DNA from: Bradyrhizobium sediminis
Lineage (GTDB): Bacteria > Pseudomonadota > Alphaproteobacteria > Rhizobiales > Xanthobacteraceae
Length of the DNA stretch: 64,000 nt
Assembly (NCBI RefSeq): GCF_018736085.1
Contig: NZ_CP076134.1
Coordinates: 2,366,501 to 2,430,500, forward strand
Direction: 5' to 3'
The notes beneath the pieces are model-generated. The model did no database searches. It worked only from the letters and a program-made list of their open reading frames with translations, and had not been told where the DNA came from. Of the stretch, positions 1-8,171 are shown one piece after another. A program made the translations under genes and the position numbers. Each line of letters opens with the position of its first letter. Positions within the stretch are counted from its first letter, which is position 1.

Positions 1-502
1 GTGCAGCGGCCTTGTTCGATACAGGGGGCGTGCTCGGTGGAGCGCCTGTCTTGATATTGATTGTCTTGGTGGACTTCACCGCCTTGGCGGGCTTCTTTAT
101 GGTGATAAGTAGCACACCCTTGTCGAAATGAGCTTCGACGGCCCCGTCTTCCGGCTCGAAGGGCAACAACATCGATCGATAGAAGGAACCGTAACTCCGC
201 TCCTCGACATGCCAGTCCTTTTCTTCTTTCGTACTCTCCGCCTTTTTCTCACCGGAGATGACCAGCTGGTTGTCGTCCAGGCTGATATTGATATCTTTCT
301 CGTCCACACCGGGAAGTTCGGCTGTCACTTCGAAGGCGTCATTTGTCTCCGCAACATTGATTGCCGGCGCGCCCGCCCCAATGCTGGGAGAAGGCGAACT
401 CTGATCGAATGCACGCAATGCGTTTTCCATTTCGCGCCGAATGGCTCTGAAAGGGTCGGATGCAAGCTCTTGGCCACTGGTCCACAATCTCGGGAGGCTC
501 AT
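1..502 (-). CDS. Hsp20-family small heat shock protein (3' end beyond window)
   Basis: Small heat shock protein of the alpha-crystallin family, an ATP-independent holdase for unfolding proteins in the cytoplasm. Reading on the minus strand from ATG 502-500, preceded by a GGAGAG ribosome site, gives at least 167 residues with no stop before the window edge. The N-terminus starts MSLPRLWTSG; the alpha-crystallin core follows (NVAETNDAFEVTAELPGV, then GEKKAE, then the beta-strand ending GVLLITIKKP). The C-terminal tail is Thr/Pro/Ala rich and runs off the left edge, so the stop is not visible. The A-x-x-x-n-G-V-L motif (AHFDKGVLLI) is intact. Base composition is lower in GC than the core genes to the right of the tRNA-Leu. 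Family assignment is secure; which paralogue cannot be said. Confidence 0.9.
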   Translation of the reverse strand, partial: MSLPRLWTSGQELASDPFRAIRREMENALRAFDQSSPSPSIGAGAPAINVAETNDAFEVTAELPGVDEKDINISLDDNQLVISGEKKAESTKEEKDWHVEERSYGSFYRSMLLPFEPEDGAVEAHFDKGVLLITIKKPAKAVKSTKTINIKTGAPPSTPPVSNKAAA

Positions 503-899
503 CTGTTCTCTCCATTAGGCTAGAGAATGTTTAAAGCCTGCCCCTCACGATCCTGATGGCCTTGACGTAGCTCAAAATGGCCAAGTTTTTTCGAGCCGGA
601 AAGGCCGGCCGTGATGCCAATCAGCGAATCTACTTGCATCATGGCTCGCAAAAGCAAAATCAGCGACTATGTAATCGGAAGCATGCGAGAGAGCACGTCA
701 GTGAGGTTGACCTAATGACTGGCAAATACCCATCGAGCTTCTATCGCCGCGTTGAGCGCCGCTGGGCTGGACGCATCGAGTCGCTAAGACAAATCCGCGG
801 TCAGATTGTTGTGGCAACCGAGCGTACATTGCAACGCATGTTCAACCGTGACGGTTCGTTGATCCCAATCCCGGTAAGAGCGGTTTCGGACCGGCAACG
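503..899. other. Gene-free stretch left of the SBP remnant
   Basis: About 400 bases without a convincing gene. An open frame at 577-927 on the plus strand is rich in Arg and Gln, has no ribosome site and resembles no family I recognise. The stretch carries the promoter side of the hsp20 gene and otherwise looks like decayed sequence. Confidence 0.5.
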
Positions 900-958
900 A
901 CGTGATCGGTGCCGATCACGTGATTGATTTTCCAAATCATGGTCGTTCATACGACCAT
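900..958. promoter_or_regulatory. Two dyad-symmetric operator-like sites
   Basis: Two perfect inverted repeats lie 17 bases apart. At 900-921 arms ACGTGATCGG and CCGATCACGT are separated by TG. At 939-958 arms ATGGTCGT and ACGACCAT are separated by TCAT. The second has the size and spacing of a TetR-type operator. They sit directly upstream of the remnant of a peptide ABC transporter substrate-binding protein, so they may be the surviving control region of a deleted operon. That role is inferred; the symmetry is seen directly. Confidence 0.45.
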
Positions 959-1000
959 ACGCGGCGCGCCGTGCGCGTCTCGATCAGCGGCCGCGGCACC

Positions 1001-1243
1001 AAGGGCGGCTGGTTCGGCCGGGCGGAAGACGCCAAGGTCGAGCAGCTGCGCGATGCCTTTGCGCGTGCGGGCTCGCTCGAAGAGCAGAAGAAGATTGCCG
1101 GCGATCTGCAGAAGCATGCCTATGAGCAGGCGATCTGCATCCCGCTCGGGCAATAGTTCGCGGCCAGCGCCTGGAGCAAATCGCTCTCCGGCGTGCTCGA
1201 CGGCCCGGCGACGCCGGTGTTCTGGAATATCGAGAAGAAGTAG
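1001..1243 (+). pseudogene. C-terminal remnant of peptide/nickel ABC transporter substrate-binding protein
   Basis: The translated fragment carries the C-terminal signature of SBP_bac_5 (extracellular solute-binding family 5): LRDAFARAG, EEQKKIAGDLQKHAYE, then IPLGQ, an in-frame TAG at 1154-1156, and in the same frame FAASAWSKSLSGVLDGPATP and FWNIEKK before the final TAG at 1241-1243. In family members the residue after PLGQ is normally Trp (PLGQWF), so the TAG fits a single TGG to TAG change. Only about 80 of some 530 residues remain, with no ABC permease or ATPase genes beside it. This is a dead fragment left by deletion plus a nonsense mutation. Confidence 0.8.
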
Positions 1244-1289
1244 GGGGCGGAGGACGCATCGCGTCCTTACCGTCTAGCGCAAGACTATC

Positions 1290-1610
1290 GCGTACACGTC
1301 ATGCCCGGCCTCGTGCCGGGCATTCACGTTTTTGCGGCAGTCACCTGAGTCAGGGCGTCTACCGGTTCGCCTGAATCGTTGCCGCTTCTTCCCGTGTCCT
1401 GATGGTTCGAGACGCGCGAAGATGCGCTCCTTACCATGAGGGTCTGAGACTTCATCTTGAGGAGCATCGCCAACGGGTCGCGTGGATACGCGCCCGATGA
1501 CAGGCTCCGCGATGCGTTTCGAAGGATGAAGCCATTGAAGTGGAAATTGGGTTAGAAGACGCGGATAGCCGGGACGAAACCCGGCCATGACAAAATCCCA
1601 AGGCGGTATC
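1290..1610. repeat. Cluster of Bradyrhizobium-type intergenic palindromic repeats
   Basis: The stretch contains CATGCCCGGC..GCCGGGCATTC (a GCCCGGC palindrome near 1301-1325), a degenerate module with the CTTGAGGAGC and CGAAGGATGA words (1455-1530), and a GCCGGGACGAAACCCGGCC palindrome (1569-1587). Such units are scattered through Bradyrhizobium and Rhodopseudomonas intergenic DNA. The minus-strand open frame across 1274-1690 is a by-product of these repeats, not a gene. The remaining bases to 1845 hold nothing I can recognise. Confidence 0.6.
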
Positions 1611-1845
1611 AGCAGTCGCCGCTGCGCGGCAGTTCCAACCCGTCGTTTGATATCGGCGGGCCGGCGCAGCTGGGTTAGATTGGTGCGCAATTCTCCGGCG
1701 GCGCGCTTCGGTCCTGTTTAATTCGGAACGCCTGCGATTGAGGCCGACGCGAAGTCAGCGAGTTCAAAAAATTGCCATGAAAGCGGTGAAGCTGAGCCAG
1801 TTCTGAACCAGGAAGCGGCGATTCAGGGAGTTCATTCGCGGCGCC

Positions 1846-2880
1846 TCATGAATCCGCGAGCATTTGAGACATGCCGAGCGTTTCAAGCCGGCTCATCATT
1901 TTGGCGCCGGTGTCCTTCTGATCAATCAGGATATTGACGACCTTGTCGATGTCATCGGTGAAATGAACTTTGCTCTTGTATTGTTCACCATGGCCATTCT
2001 TGACGAACAACGCCTCGAGCAGCGGTTCGACGGGAAGCGTCTCCCGCCAGAATTTCGTGTCGAAAAAAATCATCGGACTGAAAGGGCCGTCGCCCCGATA
2101 ATAGTTCTGGGCGGCATCCTGGAAAACCTCCTGCAGGGTGCCCGCGCGTCCCGGGGCAAAGATGATACCGTTGGTCGCAAGCGCCAGCAGAACATCTTCA
2201 CGAATGCTGTTGAGGAAATACTTGGCCACTTCGGTAGCCAGAGGCGTGAGTGGCTCGTGGCCATAGTGCCAGGTGGGGACGGCCAGACTGCGCCCGCCAT
2301 CGCCAAGCTTGTCGAGCAGTTGGACGGCGGGTGCCGCCCATCGATGGACTTTCGCGACGAGCGCCTTATCGACAGCGCCGTCCTTGTCGACGATGTTCAT
2401 GGAGTTCGGAAGCTCCGGCTGCGTAGCAAGAAGATCGATAGATTTTGCCACGGTTGCGGCGTCCTTGTGTGCAAGCAGCGCCCCTAAATGGGTTGCTTCC
2501 ATGGCGCCTGGCCCGCCGCCGCTTGCCATCAGGAATCCCCCCTCCGTCAGGCGCTTGGAGATTTCCGTAACGGCCCGGTAGGCGGCGGAACCTCGCGGCT
2601 CTTTGTGACCGCCCATGATCGCGGCGATCGGTTGCCTTGCCGCGCGAATGAAATTGAACATCGCGCGCAATATCGAATTATCGTGCACCGCCTCCATCAT
2701 GCCGGCGTAGGGATCTCTCGGCGTCGAGCGGCCCTTGATGACGAAATAAACGTAGATAAGGAAGTCCGGAATCCGTTCATGACTAAGTGGATCAGCCACA
2801 TCGAAGCCGGCCATTAGTTCGCGCGAGCTATAAAGACTGGAGCGTATCGGCTGAAACGGCAATTGGTCATCTGTCGGCAT
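1846..2880 (-). CDS. LOG-family (TIGR00730-type) Rossmann nucleotide-binding protein
   Basis: A 344-residue protein of the large LOG (lysine-decarboxylase-like) family; shorter members are cytokinin riboside 5'-monophosphate phosphoribohydrolases. The nucleotide-binding signature appears as ASGGGPGAMEATHLGA (about residues 143-158), and the second family motif, usually PGGxGTxxE, is PGRAGTLQEVF (about residue 243) with Arg for the second Gly. Roughly 130 residues precede the Rossmann core, making the protein about twice the length of the plant-hormone LOG enzymes, so phosphoribohydrolase activity is not assured. It starts at ATG 2880 and ends in NACRs of no known domain. It is followed downstream by repeats and has no clear operon partner. 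GC is lower than the core genes right of 4540. Confidence 0.8.
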   Translation of the reverse strand: MPTDDQLPFQPIRSSLYSSRELMAGFDVADPLSHERIPDFLIYVYFVIKGRSTPRDPYAGMMEAVHDNSILRAMFNFIRAARQPIAAIMGGHKEPRGSAAYRAVTEISKRLTEGGFLMASGGGPGAMEATHLGALLAHKDAATVAKSIDLLATQPELPNSMNIVDKDGAVDKALVAKVHRWAAPAVQLLDKLGDGGRSLAVPTWHYGHEPLTPLATEVAKYFLNSIREDVLLALATNGIIFAPGRAGTLQEVFQDAAQNYYRGDGPFSPMIFFDTKFWRETLPVEPLLEALFVKNGHGEQYKSKVHFTDDIDKVVNILIDQKDTGAKMMSRLETLGMSQMLADS

Positions 2881-2988
2881 GTTTGGTCCCTTCGGCCACG
2901 AGCGTTAATTGGCCTCATATGAAAAAAGGGCTCGTATCAAATGGCCGATGCGGCAGCGCTGCGCTCGGCGAGCGGCGCAACCGAACCG

Positions 2989-4101
2989 TTAGAGATCGAC
3001 GTCCACCCAGATTGCGGCATGATCCGAAGCGCCATCCCGCTTTTCGACGATCTCGTCATACACGTCCCATTTTTTGGGACGAACTCCAGGCCACATGCCC
3101 TTGCGGATAACGCCGCCTGCGATGACCTTGTCGAAAAGTTTCGGGGAAAGCAGCAAATAGTCGATCTTCTTGTCTGCCGAACAACTGTCGTAAGTGCCTG
3201 GATAGCCGCCATTGTCGAAGCTGGGATGCTTGAACGCATCCTTGAGCGTCGTCGTGCCGATGAGGGGCGCAAGGGGAATGCTGTCCGGCGTGTCGTTCAG
3301 GTCGCCGACGACGGCGATGAATTGTTCACCTTGCTGGATCAGGCCCTCGTAGATCTCCTTGACCCGTTGGGCCTGCGCTTTGCGGCGGGCTTCTGAGCTG
3401 GAAAGCGAGCCGTAGCCTTTGCTCTTGAAATGATTGACCATGACGACAAGGCGATTGCCGTTTGGAGTCGTCAGATGATACTCCGGGCAATCCCGCGAGA
3501 AAGTCTCGACGCCATTTGCCATCCGATCATCGACATGGCTGCGCATCACATCGATGGCAAATCCCTCGCGGCAAAGTAATCCGACATCGATGCCGCGTTC
3601 ATCGTTGCCGTCGATCACCATGACATGCCGAAAGGCGGTTCCGCCAGCCGCCGGAATCATGATCCGATTGAATTCGTTCAGTGCCGGCCGATTTTCAGCT
3701 TCGATCACCCCGACGACATCGGCCTCAAGATCAGCAAGAACGCGGGCAGTATTCCGTACGGCGTTTTCGTCGATCGGCTCGTCACGCAATTCGAGCGAAC
3801 CCACCCAATCTGCGCTGCCGTCGGCGATGATCTCCAAGCCTCCTGTGCGTGGTCTCTTGACCAATCCACCATGATTGCGTCGAAGGATGACGAATGGACC
3901 TTTGTCGCTTTTCTCCAGACCGAGCTCGATCATGAGCTCGACCATCTTGCGCTTGTCCGCGGTCGAATAGGAAATTTCGCCCAGCAAGGAATTGAGCTTG
4001 GCGAATGCCGTAAGGATTGGTTTGCCTTCTGCCCATGAATCCAGGTTCATGGCCTTGGCGCGATCGAACAGGTTCTCGACGTTATAGGCTGCCAGTCTCA
4101 T
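2989..4101 (-). CDS. Endonuclease/exonuclease/phosphatase family protein
   Basis: A 370-residue member of the EEP (exonuclease III / DNase I fold) superfamily, metal-dependent phosphodiesterases. Seen motifs are the N-terminal AAYNVENLFD (metal-binding Asn and nearby Glu), VVGVIEAENR (catalytic Glu), VVMVNHFKSK (the HxKS box), VVGDLNDTPDS (GDxND box) and the C-terminal SDHAAIWVDVDL (SDH box). Together these complete the active site. There is no signal peptide, so it is probably cytoplasmic, and the substrate is unknown (DNA, inositol phosphate or lipid headgroup). It precedes the LOG gene on the same strand with a 108-base gap, so cotranscription is possible. Like its neighbour it lies in the lower-GC segment that ends at the tRNA-Leu. 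Confidence 0.85.
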   Translation of the reverse strand: MRLAAYNVENLFDRAKAMNLDSWAEGKPILTAFAKLNSLLGEISYSTADKRKMVELMIELGLEKSDKGPFVILRRNHGGLVKRPRTGGLEIIADGSADWVGSLELRDEPIDENAVRNTARVLADLEADVVGVIEAENRPALNEFNRIMIPAAGGTAFRHVMVIDGNDERGIDVGLLCREGFAIDVMRSHVDDRMANGVETFSRDCPEYHLTTPNGNRLVVMVNHFKSKGYGSLSSSEARRKAQAQRVKEIYEGLIQQGEQFIAVVGDLNDTPDSIPLAPLIGTTTLKDAFKHPSFDNGGYPGTYDSCSADKKIDYLLLSPKLFDKVIAGGVIRKGMWPGVRPKKWDVYDEIVEKRDGASDHAAIWVDVDL

Positions 4102-4451
4102 ATTTCCTCCACTATGAACTTAAGCAATATTTCTGGTGCGGCTGCGTCGGAGCATGGAGCGAAATACATCTTCTCCTTGCTTGTTCGGCTCGTCCGCGAA
4201 ACTTCATTCAGATCGCGGGATGCCAAAATGAGGCGATTGGTCGTCCCTCAGCACTGTCATTGATACCACCACAGGATGTAAATATGAAGAGCCGTTCTTA
4301 ATGCGAGATCAAACGAAGGAGTGTCGTAGGGCGGGCCTCGCCCAAGGCAGTCGCCAATACTTCGTCATGAAAGGGCTGGGAGGCCTGATCGCTGGGTTTG
4401 ATCGAGTTGCTGCGGTCAGCCCGTGCCCACGTCGGACTATAGGGGGCTAGT
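4102..4451. other. Gene-free stretch between tRNA-Leu 3' end and EEP gene
   Basis: About 350 bases with no believable coding frame on either strand. If the segment to the left is an inserted island, this is where its attachment site would be sought, directly at the tRNA 3' end. I could not find a second copy of the tRNA 3' end in the window. Confidence 0.5.
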
Positions 4452-4538
4452 TGGTGCGGGCGGTGGGACTCGAACCCACACGACGTTGCCATCGAGGGAT
4501 TTTAAGTCCCTTGCGTCTACCAGTTCCGCCACGTCCGC
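4452..4538 (-). tRNA. tRNA-Leu (anticodon UAA)
   Basis: An 87-nt class II tRNA on the minus strand: acceptor GCGGACG, D arm TGGCGGAACTGGTAGACGC, anticodon stem-loop GGGACTTAAAATCCC with anticodon TAA, a long variable arm (TCGATGGCAACGTCG), T arm GTGGGTTCGAGTCCCAC, and an encoded CCA end (4452-4454). The acceptor stem has one mismatch, A5 against C68, where the rest pairs perfectly. The DNA on its 3' side (1-4451) is lower in GC than the 5' side, which fits use as an integration site. Confidence 0.96.
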
Positions 4539-4709
4539 TTTGATCACGAGATCAGATACTTAGCGCGTTTCCTTCGGCTTGGGAAATGGGTAGGCTTGAG
4601 GGAAATCGCGGCTTTTCCTTAAGCGAGTGCGCGGGCCAAGGCAAAGCCTCATTCCCGACACCGGCGGCTGCTTTAGGCATTCTCAACCGTGTCGGTTTAC
4701 GAAAGTCGC

Positions 4710-5129
4710 ATGATCGTCTTGCTCAAGCATTCCCGGCCTCCGCTGCGCCTCGTCGCCGCGATGGGGCTATTCGCCTCCGCCATCGGGCTCGGCGGCTGCG
4801 CCGGCATGAGCGACGGCATGACCACGGCGTTTGCCGATCCCGCCAAATACGACCTTTACGAATGCAAGCAGCTTGAGGCCGAACGCAAATCGCTCGCCGC
4901 GCGTCAGGCCAGTCTGCAGGCCCTGATGGCGAAGGCCGAAACCGGCGCCGGCGGCGCCGTGGTGGCCGAGATCGCCTATCGCAACGACTACATCGCGGTG
5001 CGCGGGCAAGCCCAGTTCGCCGAGGAAGCCTGGCAGCGCAACCGCTGCGTCGCCGGTGCGCCGGCTGCCGTGACCGCGCCTGTGCCGCCGGTCGTCGCGC
5101 CGGCGCCAAACCGTGCGGCGAAGCGCTAA
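4710..5129 (+). CDS. Small putative lipoprotein
   Basis: A 139-residue exported protein from ATG 4710 (an upstream in-frame GTG at 4689 is less likely). The N-terminus carries Lys/Arg residues, then a hydrophobic stretch (LVAAMGLFASAIGL) and a lipobox LGGC followed by AGMSDG, so it should be lipid-modified at that Cys and anchored in the envelope. The mature part has a short helical region with paired Cys (YECKQLEAER and NRCVAGAP) and ends in a Pro/Ala-rich tail. No catalytic motif is visible. It stands alone, 3' of the tRNA-Leu promoter side and convergent with the FAD monooxygenase. Probably a conserved hypothetical of the genus; function unknown. Confidence 0.7.
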   Translation: MIVLLKHSRPPLRLVAAMGLFASAIGLGGCAGMSDGMTTAFADPAKYDLYECKQLEAERKSLAARQASLQALMAKAETGAGGAVVAEIAYRNDYIAVRGQAQFAEEAWQRNRCVAGAPAAVTAPVPPVVAPAPNRAAKR

Positions 5130-5266
5130 ATCAGGGCGCGGTCGATGCGCGATGGCGACCAATTCCTCCGGCGCTTCATCGGCTTGACGCCTGTCCAGTC
5201 GTCCGCGCGGGGATGACGGCCAGTGGCGGAGCAGCGAACGCGAACTCCCACCCAACACTCCAGCCC

Positions 5267-6463
5267 TCACACCCGCCAGTCGTAGATCCAGTCCTGCCGC
5301 GCCAGCATGCGCTGCGGCCCCATCGCGCGGATGAACCAGTCGCGCGCCAATGCCGCCGGGCCGCTCAGATGATAGATCGCGCCGTTGTGCCGAGCGGTAC
5401 GCTGCACGCGGCTGACGCGGGCGCGGCGCAGCCGGCCGTAGCGCTTCAGCGCCGCCGCAATGCCGGCGGCGGCTTCGCTTTCGCCGAGGCACTTGGCCAG
5501 CACCGCGGCATCCTCGATCGCCATGCCGGCGCCCTGCGCGGCAAACGGCAGCATGGCGTGGACGGCGTCGCCGAGCAGCGCGATCGGGCCCTTGCTCCAT
5601 TCGACGCCTTCGGGCACCGCGAACAGTGCCCATTTGCGCCAGTCGTCGACGGCGTTGAGCATCATCCGCGCCGGCCCCGGCCATTTGTACGAGGCGAACG
5701 CGTTCTTGATTTCGGCGTTTTCGCCTGCCGTACTCCAGCCCGGCCGGTTCCAGGTGCCGGGCACCACGGCGACGACGTTGATCTGGCGCGCGCCCGAAAT
5801 CGGATAGACGACGAGATGCGCGTTCGGCCCCATCCAGAGCTGCACCCGGCGCGAGGTATACTCGCGCGGCAGCTGCGTGGCATCGAGCGTTCCGCGCCAG
5901 GCGATCAGGCCGGAGAATTGCGGCTGCGCGTCCGGAAACAGATGATGCCGCACGGTAGACCAGATGCCGTCGGCGCCGATCAGCGCCGTCGCCAGTTCCT
6001 GGTGGCGCGCATTGCCGCTCCGCTGCACCACCGTCAGCCCCTTGGCATGGGGGGCGGCGTCCTCGAACTGGCAGCCGAGCCTGAGTTCGATATCGGGATT
6101 GTCGGCCACCTGCGCCGCCAGCGCGCCCTGCAGGTCGGCGCGATGCACCACCCAATAGGGGGCGCCGGCGCGAAAAGTGGCGGCCTCGCCGAGCGGCAGG
6201 CGGCTGATTTCGCCGCCGGCGCGCGCGCTCATGATGCTGACGGCATCGGGGATAACCGCGCGTCCGGCGAGCCGCGGCTGCAGTCCGAGTCCGACCAGCA
6301 CGCGGCTGGCATTGGGGGAGAGCTGCAAGCCGGCGCCGACTTCCTCGAGCCGCTCGGTCTTCTCCAGCACGACGACGCGAAAGCCTTGCGCGGCGAGCGC
6401 CAGCGAGGCCGTCAGTCCGCCGATCCCGGCACCAGCGACGATGATGGTGCGCGACGCGGCCAC
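5267..6463 (-). CDS. FAD-dependent monooxygenase (salicylate-hydroxylase-like)
   Basis: A 398-residue class A flavoprotein monooxygenase. The FAD-binding Rossmann motif is at the start (IIVAGAGIGGLTASLALA), the DG motif is ALIGADGIWSTVR (about residue 165) and the FAD ribityl motif is ALLGDAVHAMLPFAAQGAGMAIED (about residues 294-317). The arrangement matches 3-hydroxybenzoate 6-hydroxylase and salicylate hydroxylase relatives, which use NAD(P)H and O2 to hydroxylate an aromatic ring; the substrate is not readable from sequence. It starts with GTG at 6463, only 7 bases after the stop of the zinc-finger gene, so the two are one transcription unit. No other aromatic-degradation gene is nearby. 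Confidence 0.88.
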   Translation of the reverse strand: MAASRTIIVAGAGIGGLTASLALAAQGFRVVVLEKTERLEEVGAGLQLSPNASRVLVGLGLQPRLAGRAVIPDAVSIMSARAGGEISRLPLGEAATFRAGAPYWVVHRADLQGALAAQVADNPDIELRLGCQFEDAAPHAKGLTVVQRSGNARHQELATALIGADGIWSTVRHHLFPDAQPQFSGLIAWRGTLDATQLPREYTSRRVQLWMGPNAHLVVYPISGARQINVVAVVPGTWNRPGWSTAGENAEIKNAFASYKWPGPARMMLNAVDDWRKWALFAVPEGVEWSKGPIALLGDAVHAMLPFAAQGAGMAIEDAAVLAKCLGESEAAAGIAAALKRYGRLRRARVSRVQRTARHNGAIYHLSGPAALARDWFIRAMGPQRMLARQDWIYDWRV

Positions 6464-6470
6464 GGCCCGG

Positions 6471-6710
6471 TCAGGCGACTTTCAGGACGCACTCCGGCGG
6501 CCGGGCTTCGCCGGCCTCGAGGTCGGTGGCGTAGCGATAGAGTGTCGAGCAATAGGGACAGATGATCTCGTTGTCGTTGCCGAGATCGAGAAAGACATGC
6601 GGGTGATCGAACGGCGGATTGGCGCCTACGCACATGAACTCCTGCGAGCCGATCTCGATGACCGGAACGCCGGCGTCATTGTGGAAGTGCGGGACGACAT
6701 GGTCGGACAT
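6471..6710 (-). CDS. Zinc-finger domain protein (zf-CHCC, NDUFS6-like)
   Basis: A 79-residue soluble protein with the zf-CHCC fold known from the NDUFS6 subunit of mitochondrial complex I and from short bacterial proteins. Likely metal ligands are the Cys of EFMCVGANPPFDHPHVF, its His residues, and the CPYCSTLYRY pair (about residues 51-54). The bacterial stand-alone forms are conserved in alphaproteobacteria; a role in Fe-S or complex I assembly is suspected from the eukaryotic relative but not shown here. It is the first gene of a two-gene unit with the FAD monooxygenase downstream. Confidence 0.85.
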   Translation of the reverse strand: MSDHVVPHFHNDAGVPVIEIGSQEFMCVGANPPFDHPHVFLDLGNDNEIICPYCSTLYRYATDLEAGEARPPECVLKVA

Positions 6711-6869
6711 TCTATTTCACCTTGGGTGGCAACGGCGGCGCAGAAAAACAACGATACGCGGCAGGCCGGTACTGCCGCGCAGCCTACTGATACTTGCGGG
6801 TGGCGTTGATTCCTAGAGCCCCGGACGCTCATTTGTTCATGCAAATTCGACACAATCTTGTCGTCCCAG

Positions 6870-6904
6870 AGAAGCCCTTCTTTCGTCGGGCTTCTTTCGT
6901 CGGG
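6870..6904. repeat. Hairpin with 14-bp tandem duplication
   Basis: CTTCTTTCGTCGGG occurs twice in tandem (6877-6890 and 6891-6904). An 8-bp stem AGAAGCCC/GGGCTTCT (6870-6877 with 6888-6895) forms across the first copy. It lies between two divergent genes, so it may mark a leader or a duplicated weak terminator; no function is assigned. Confidence 0.4.
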
Positions 6905-6966
6905 GCTGTTGTGTCCGAAAAGCGGCACCCCATGTTGAGGGCATCGGAACCCAAGGGTTTTTCGGC

Positions 6967-8115
6967 ATGAGGCGGTCGCGGATCGGTCCGGCACTGGCTG
7001 GTATGGCGGTGTGCGCGGTGGCGTGCGCGCTGCTGTGGCCGCATGCGCGGGACGCCTATGCCCTGCTGGCGGCGCGGGACGATCCGGCCGAGCTTTCCGA
7101 CCTCCAGCTCGGTTCTGCTCTGCGGAATAACGCCGAACTGATCGGGCAGAACATCGAGGCGGCGCTGGCCGAAAACGACCCCGATCTGGCGGGCAGTTTC
7201 GCCGACCTCGCCCGGGACAAGAACATCCCGCTCGGCGATGAACTTTCGAAGCGTGTCAGCGACGCCGTCGCGGAGCATCATTCGACGCCGCAATTCGCCA
7301 AGCGCTTCGCCACCGGGCTCGTGACCGGCAATGCCGACGACGTCGCCAGCCTGTCGGGCACGGTGGCCGGCGATCTCTTCGTGTTCGGCGACATCAGGGA
7401 CGTGGTGCGCGAAGGCAAGCATCTCGCCATGGGCGAAGACACCGACCATTTGGTGCTCGGGCTTGCCACCGCGGGCCTTGCGGTGACGGCGGCGACCTAT
7501 GTCTCGGTCGGCGGCGCGCTGCCGGTGCGCGCCGGGCTCACGCTGGTCAAGGACGCCCGCAAGGTCGGGCGGCTGGGTGCCGGGCTGACGCATTGGGCCG
7601 GGCGCTCCGCGCGCGAGATGGTAGATGCGCCGGTCCTGCAGCAGGCGGTCGCCTCCGGCTCGGTGCTGCGGCCGGGCCAGACCATGACCGCGATAAGAGC
7701 GGCGTTCCGCGCCGAGAAGGCCGGCGCGCTGGTGCGGCTGGCCAAGGACGTCGGGCGGGTCGGCGAGAAGGCGGGCATCCGCGCCGCGCAGGACACGCTG
7801 AAAATCGCGGAGTCGCCGAAGGACGTCGCACGCGCCGCGCGGCTCGCGGAATCCAAGGGTGGCCAGACCCGCGCGATCCTGAAGGTGCTGGGCCGAGGCG
7901 CATTGCTGCTGGCGACCGGCGCCTTCAATCTGACGCTGTGGCTGTTCGGCGCGCTCATCACGCTGTTCGGCTTGCTGTCGTCGATCAAGGCCACCACCGA
8001 ACGGCTGACCTTGGCCTATCTGCGCCGCAAGAAGGCGCGACGATTGCGAAGACAGTTGGCGGCCGCGGCGTTGGCGCCCGACGCCTCTCTGGCGGGCGCC
8101 GTCGCGCAGGCCTAA
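6967..8115 (+). CDS. Conserved hypothetical membrane protein
   Basis: A 382-residue protein not matching a named family I know. It begins with a signal-anchor (GPALAGMAVCAVACALLW), has a long helical, charged middle section, a hydrophobic patch near residues 160-185 (VLGLATAGLAVTAATYVSVG) and a strong membrane segment near 310-340 (LLLATGAFNLTLWLFGALIT), followed by a very basic tail (RRKKARRLRRQL). It ends 56 bases before the alpha/beta hydrolase gene on the same strand, so the two could be cotranscribed. The topology suggests an inner-membrane protein with a cytoplasmic basic tail. Function unknown. Confidence 0.75.
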   Translation: MRRSRIGPALAGMAVCAVACALLWPHARDAYALLAARDDPAELSDLQLGSALRNNAELIGQNIEAALAENDPDLAGSFADLARDKNIPLGDELSKRVSDAVAEHHSTPQFAKRFATGLVTGNADDVASLSGTVAGDLFVFGDIRDVVREGKHLAMGEDTDHLVLGLATAGLAVTAATYVSVGGALPVRAGLTLVKDARKVGRLGAGLTHWAGRSAREMVDAPVLQQAVASGSVLRPGQTMTAIRAAFRAEKAGALVRLAKDVGRVGEKAGIRAAQDTLKIAESPKDVARAARLAESKGGQTRAILKVLGRGALLLATGAFNLTLWLFGALITLFGLLSSIKATTERLTLAYLRRKKARRLRRQLAAAALAPDASLAGAVAQA

Positions 8116-8171
8116 AGTTGCAGCGAGCCTCCGATCGACGATCTCCCTTTCAGGAAATACGGAACGACCCG

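Noticed and set aside
1274..1690. 138-residue minus-strand frame
   Set aside because: It is the translation of dispersed intergenic repeats (MAGFRPGYP-type).
4767..6155. 462-residue minus-strand frame overlapping the lipoprotein and monooxygenase genes
   Set aside because: Arg/Ala-rich shadow in another frame of the monooxygenase, without motifs.
5213..6565. 450-residue open frame on the plus strand opposite the FAD monooxygenase
   Set aside because: It is rich in Arg, His, Gly and Ala and mirrors the true gene; the monooxygenase on the other strand has complete FAD motifs.
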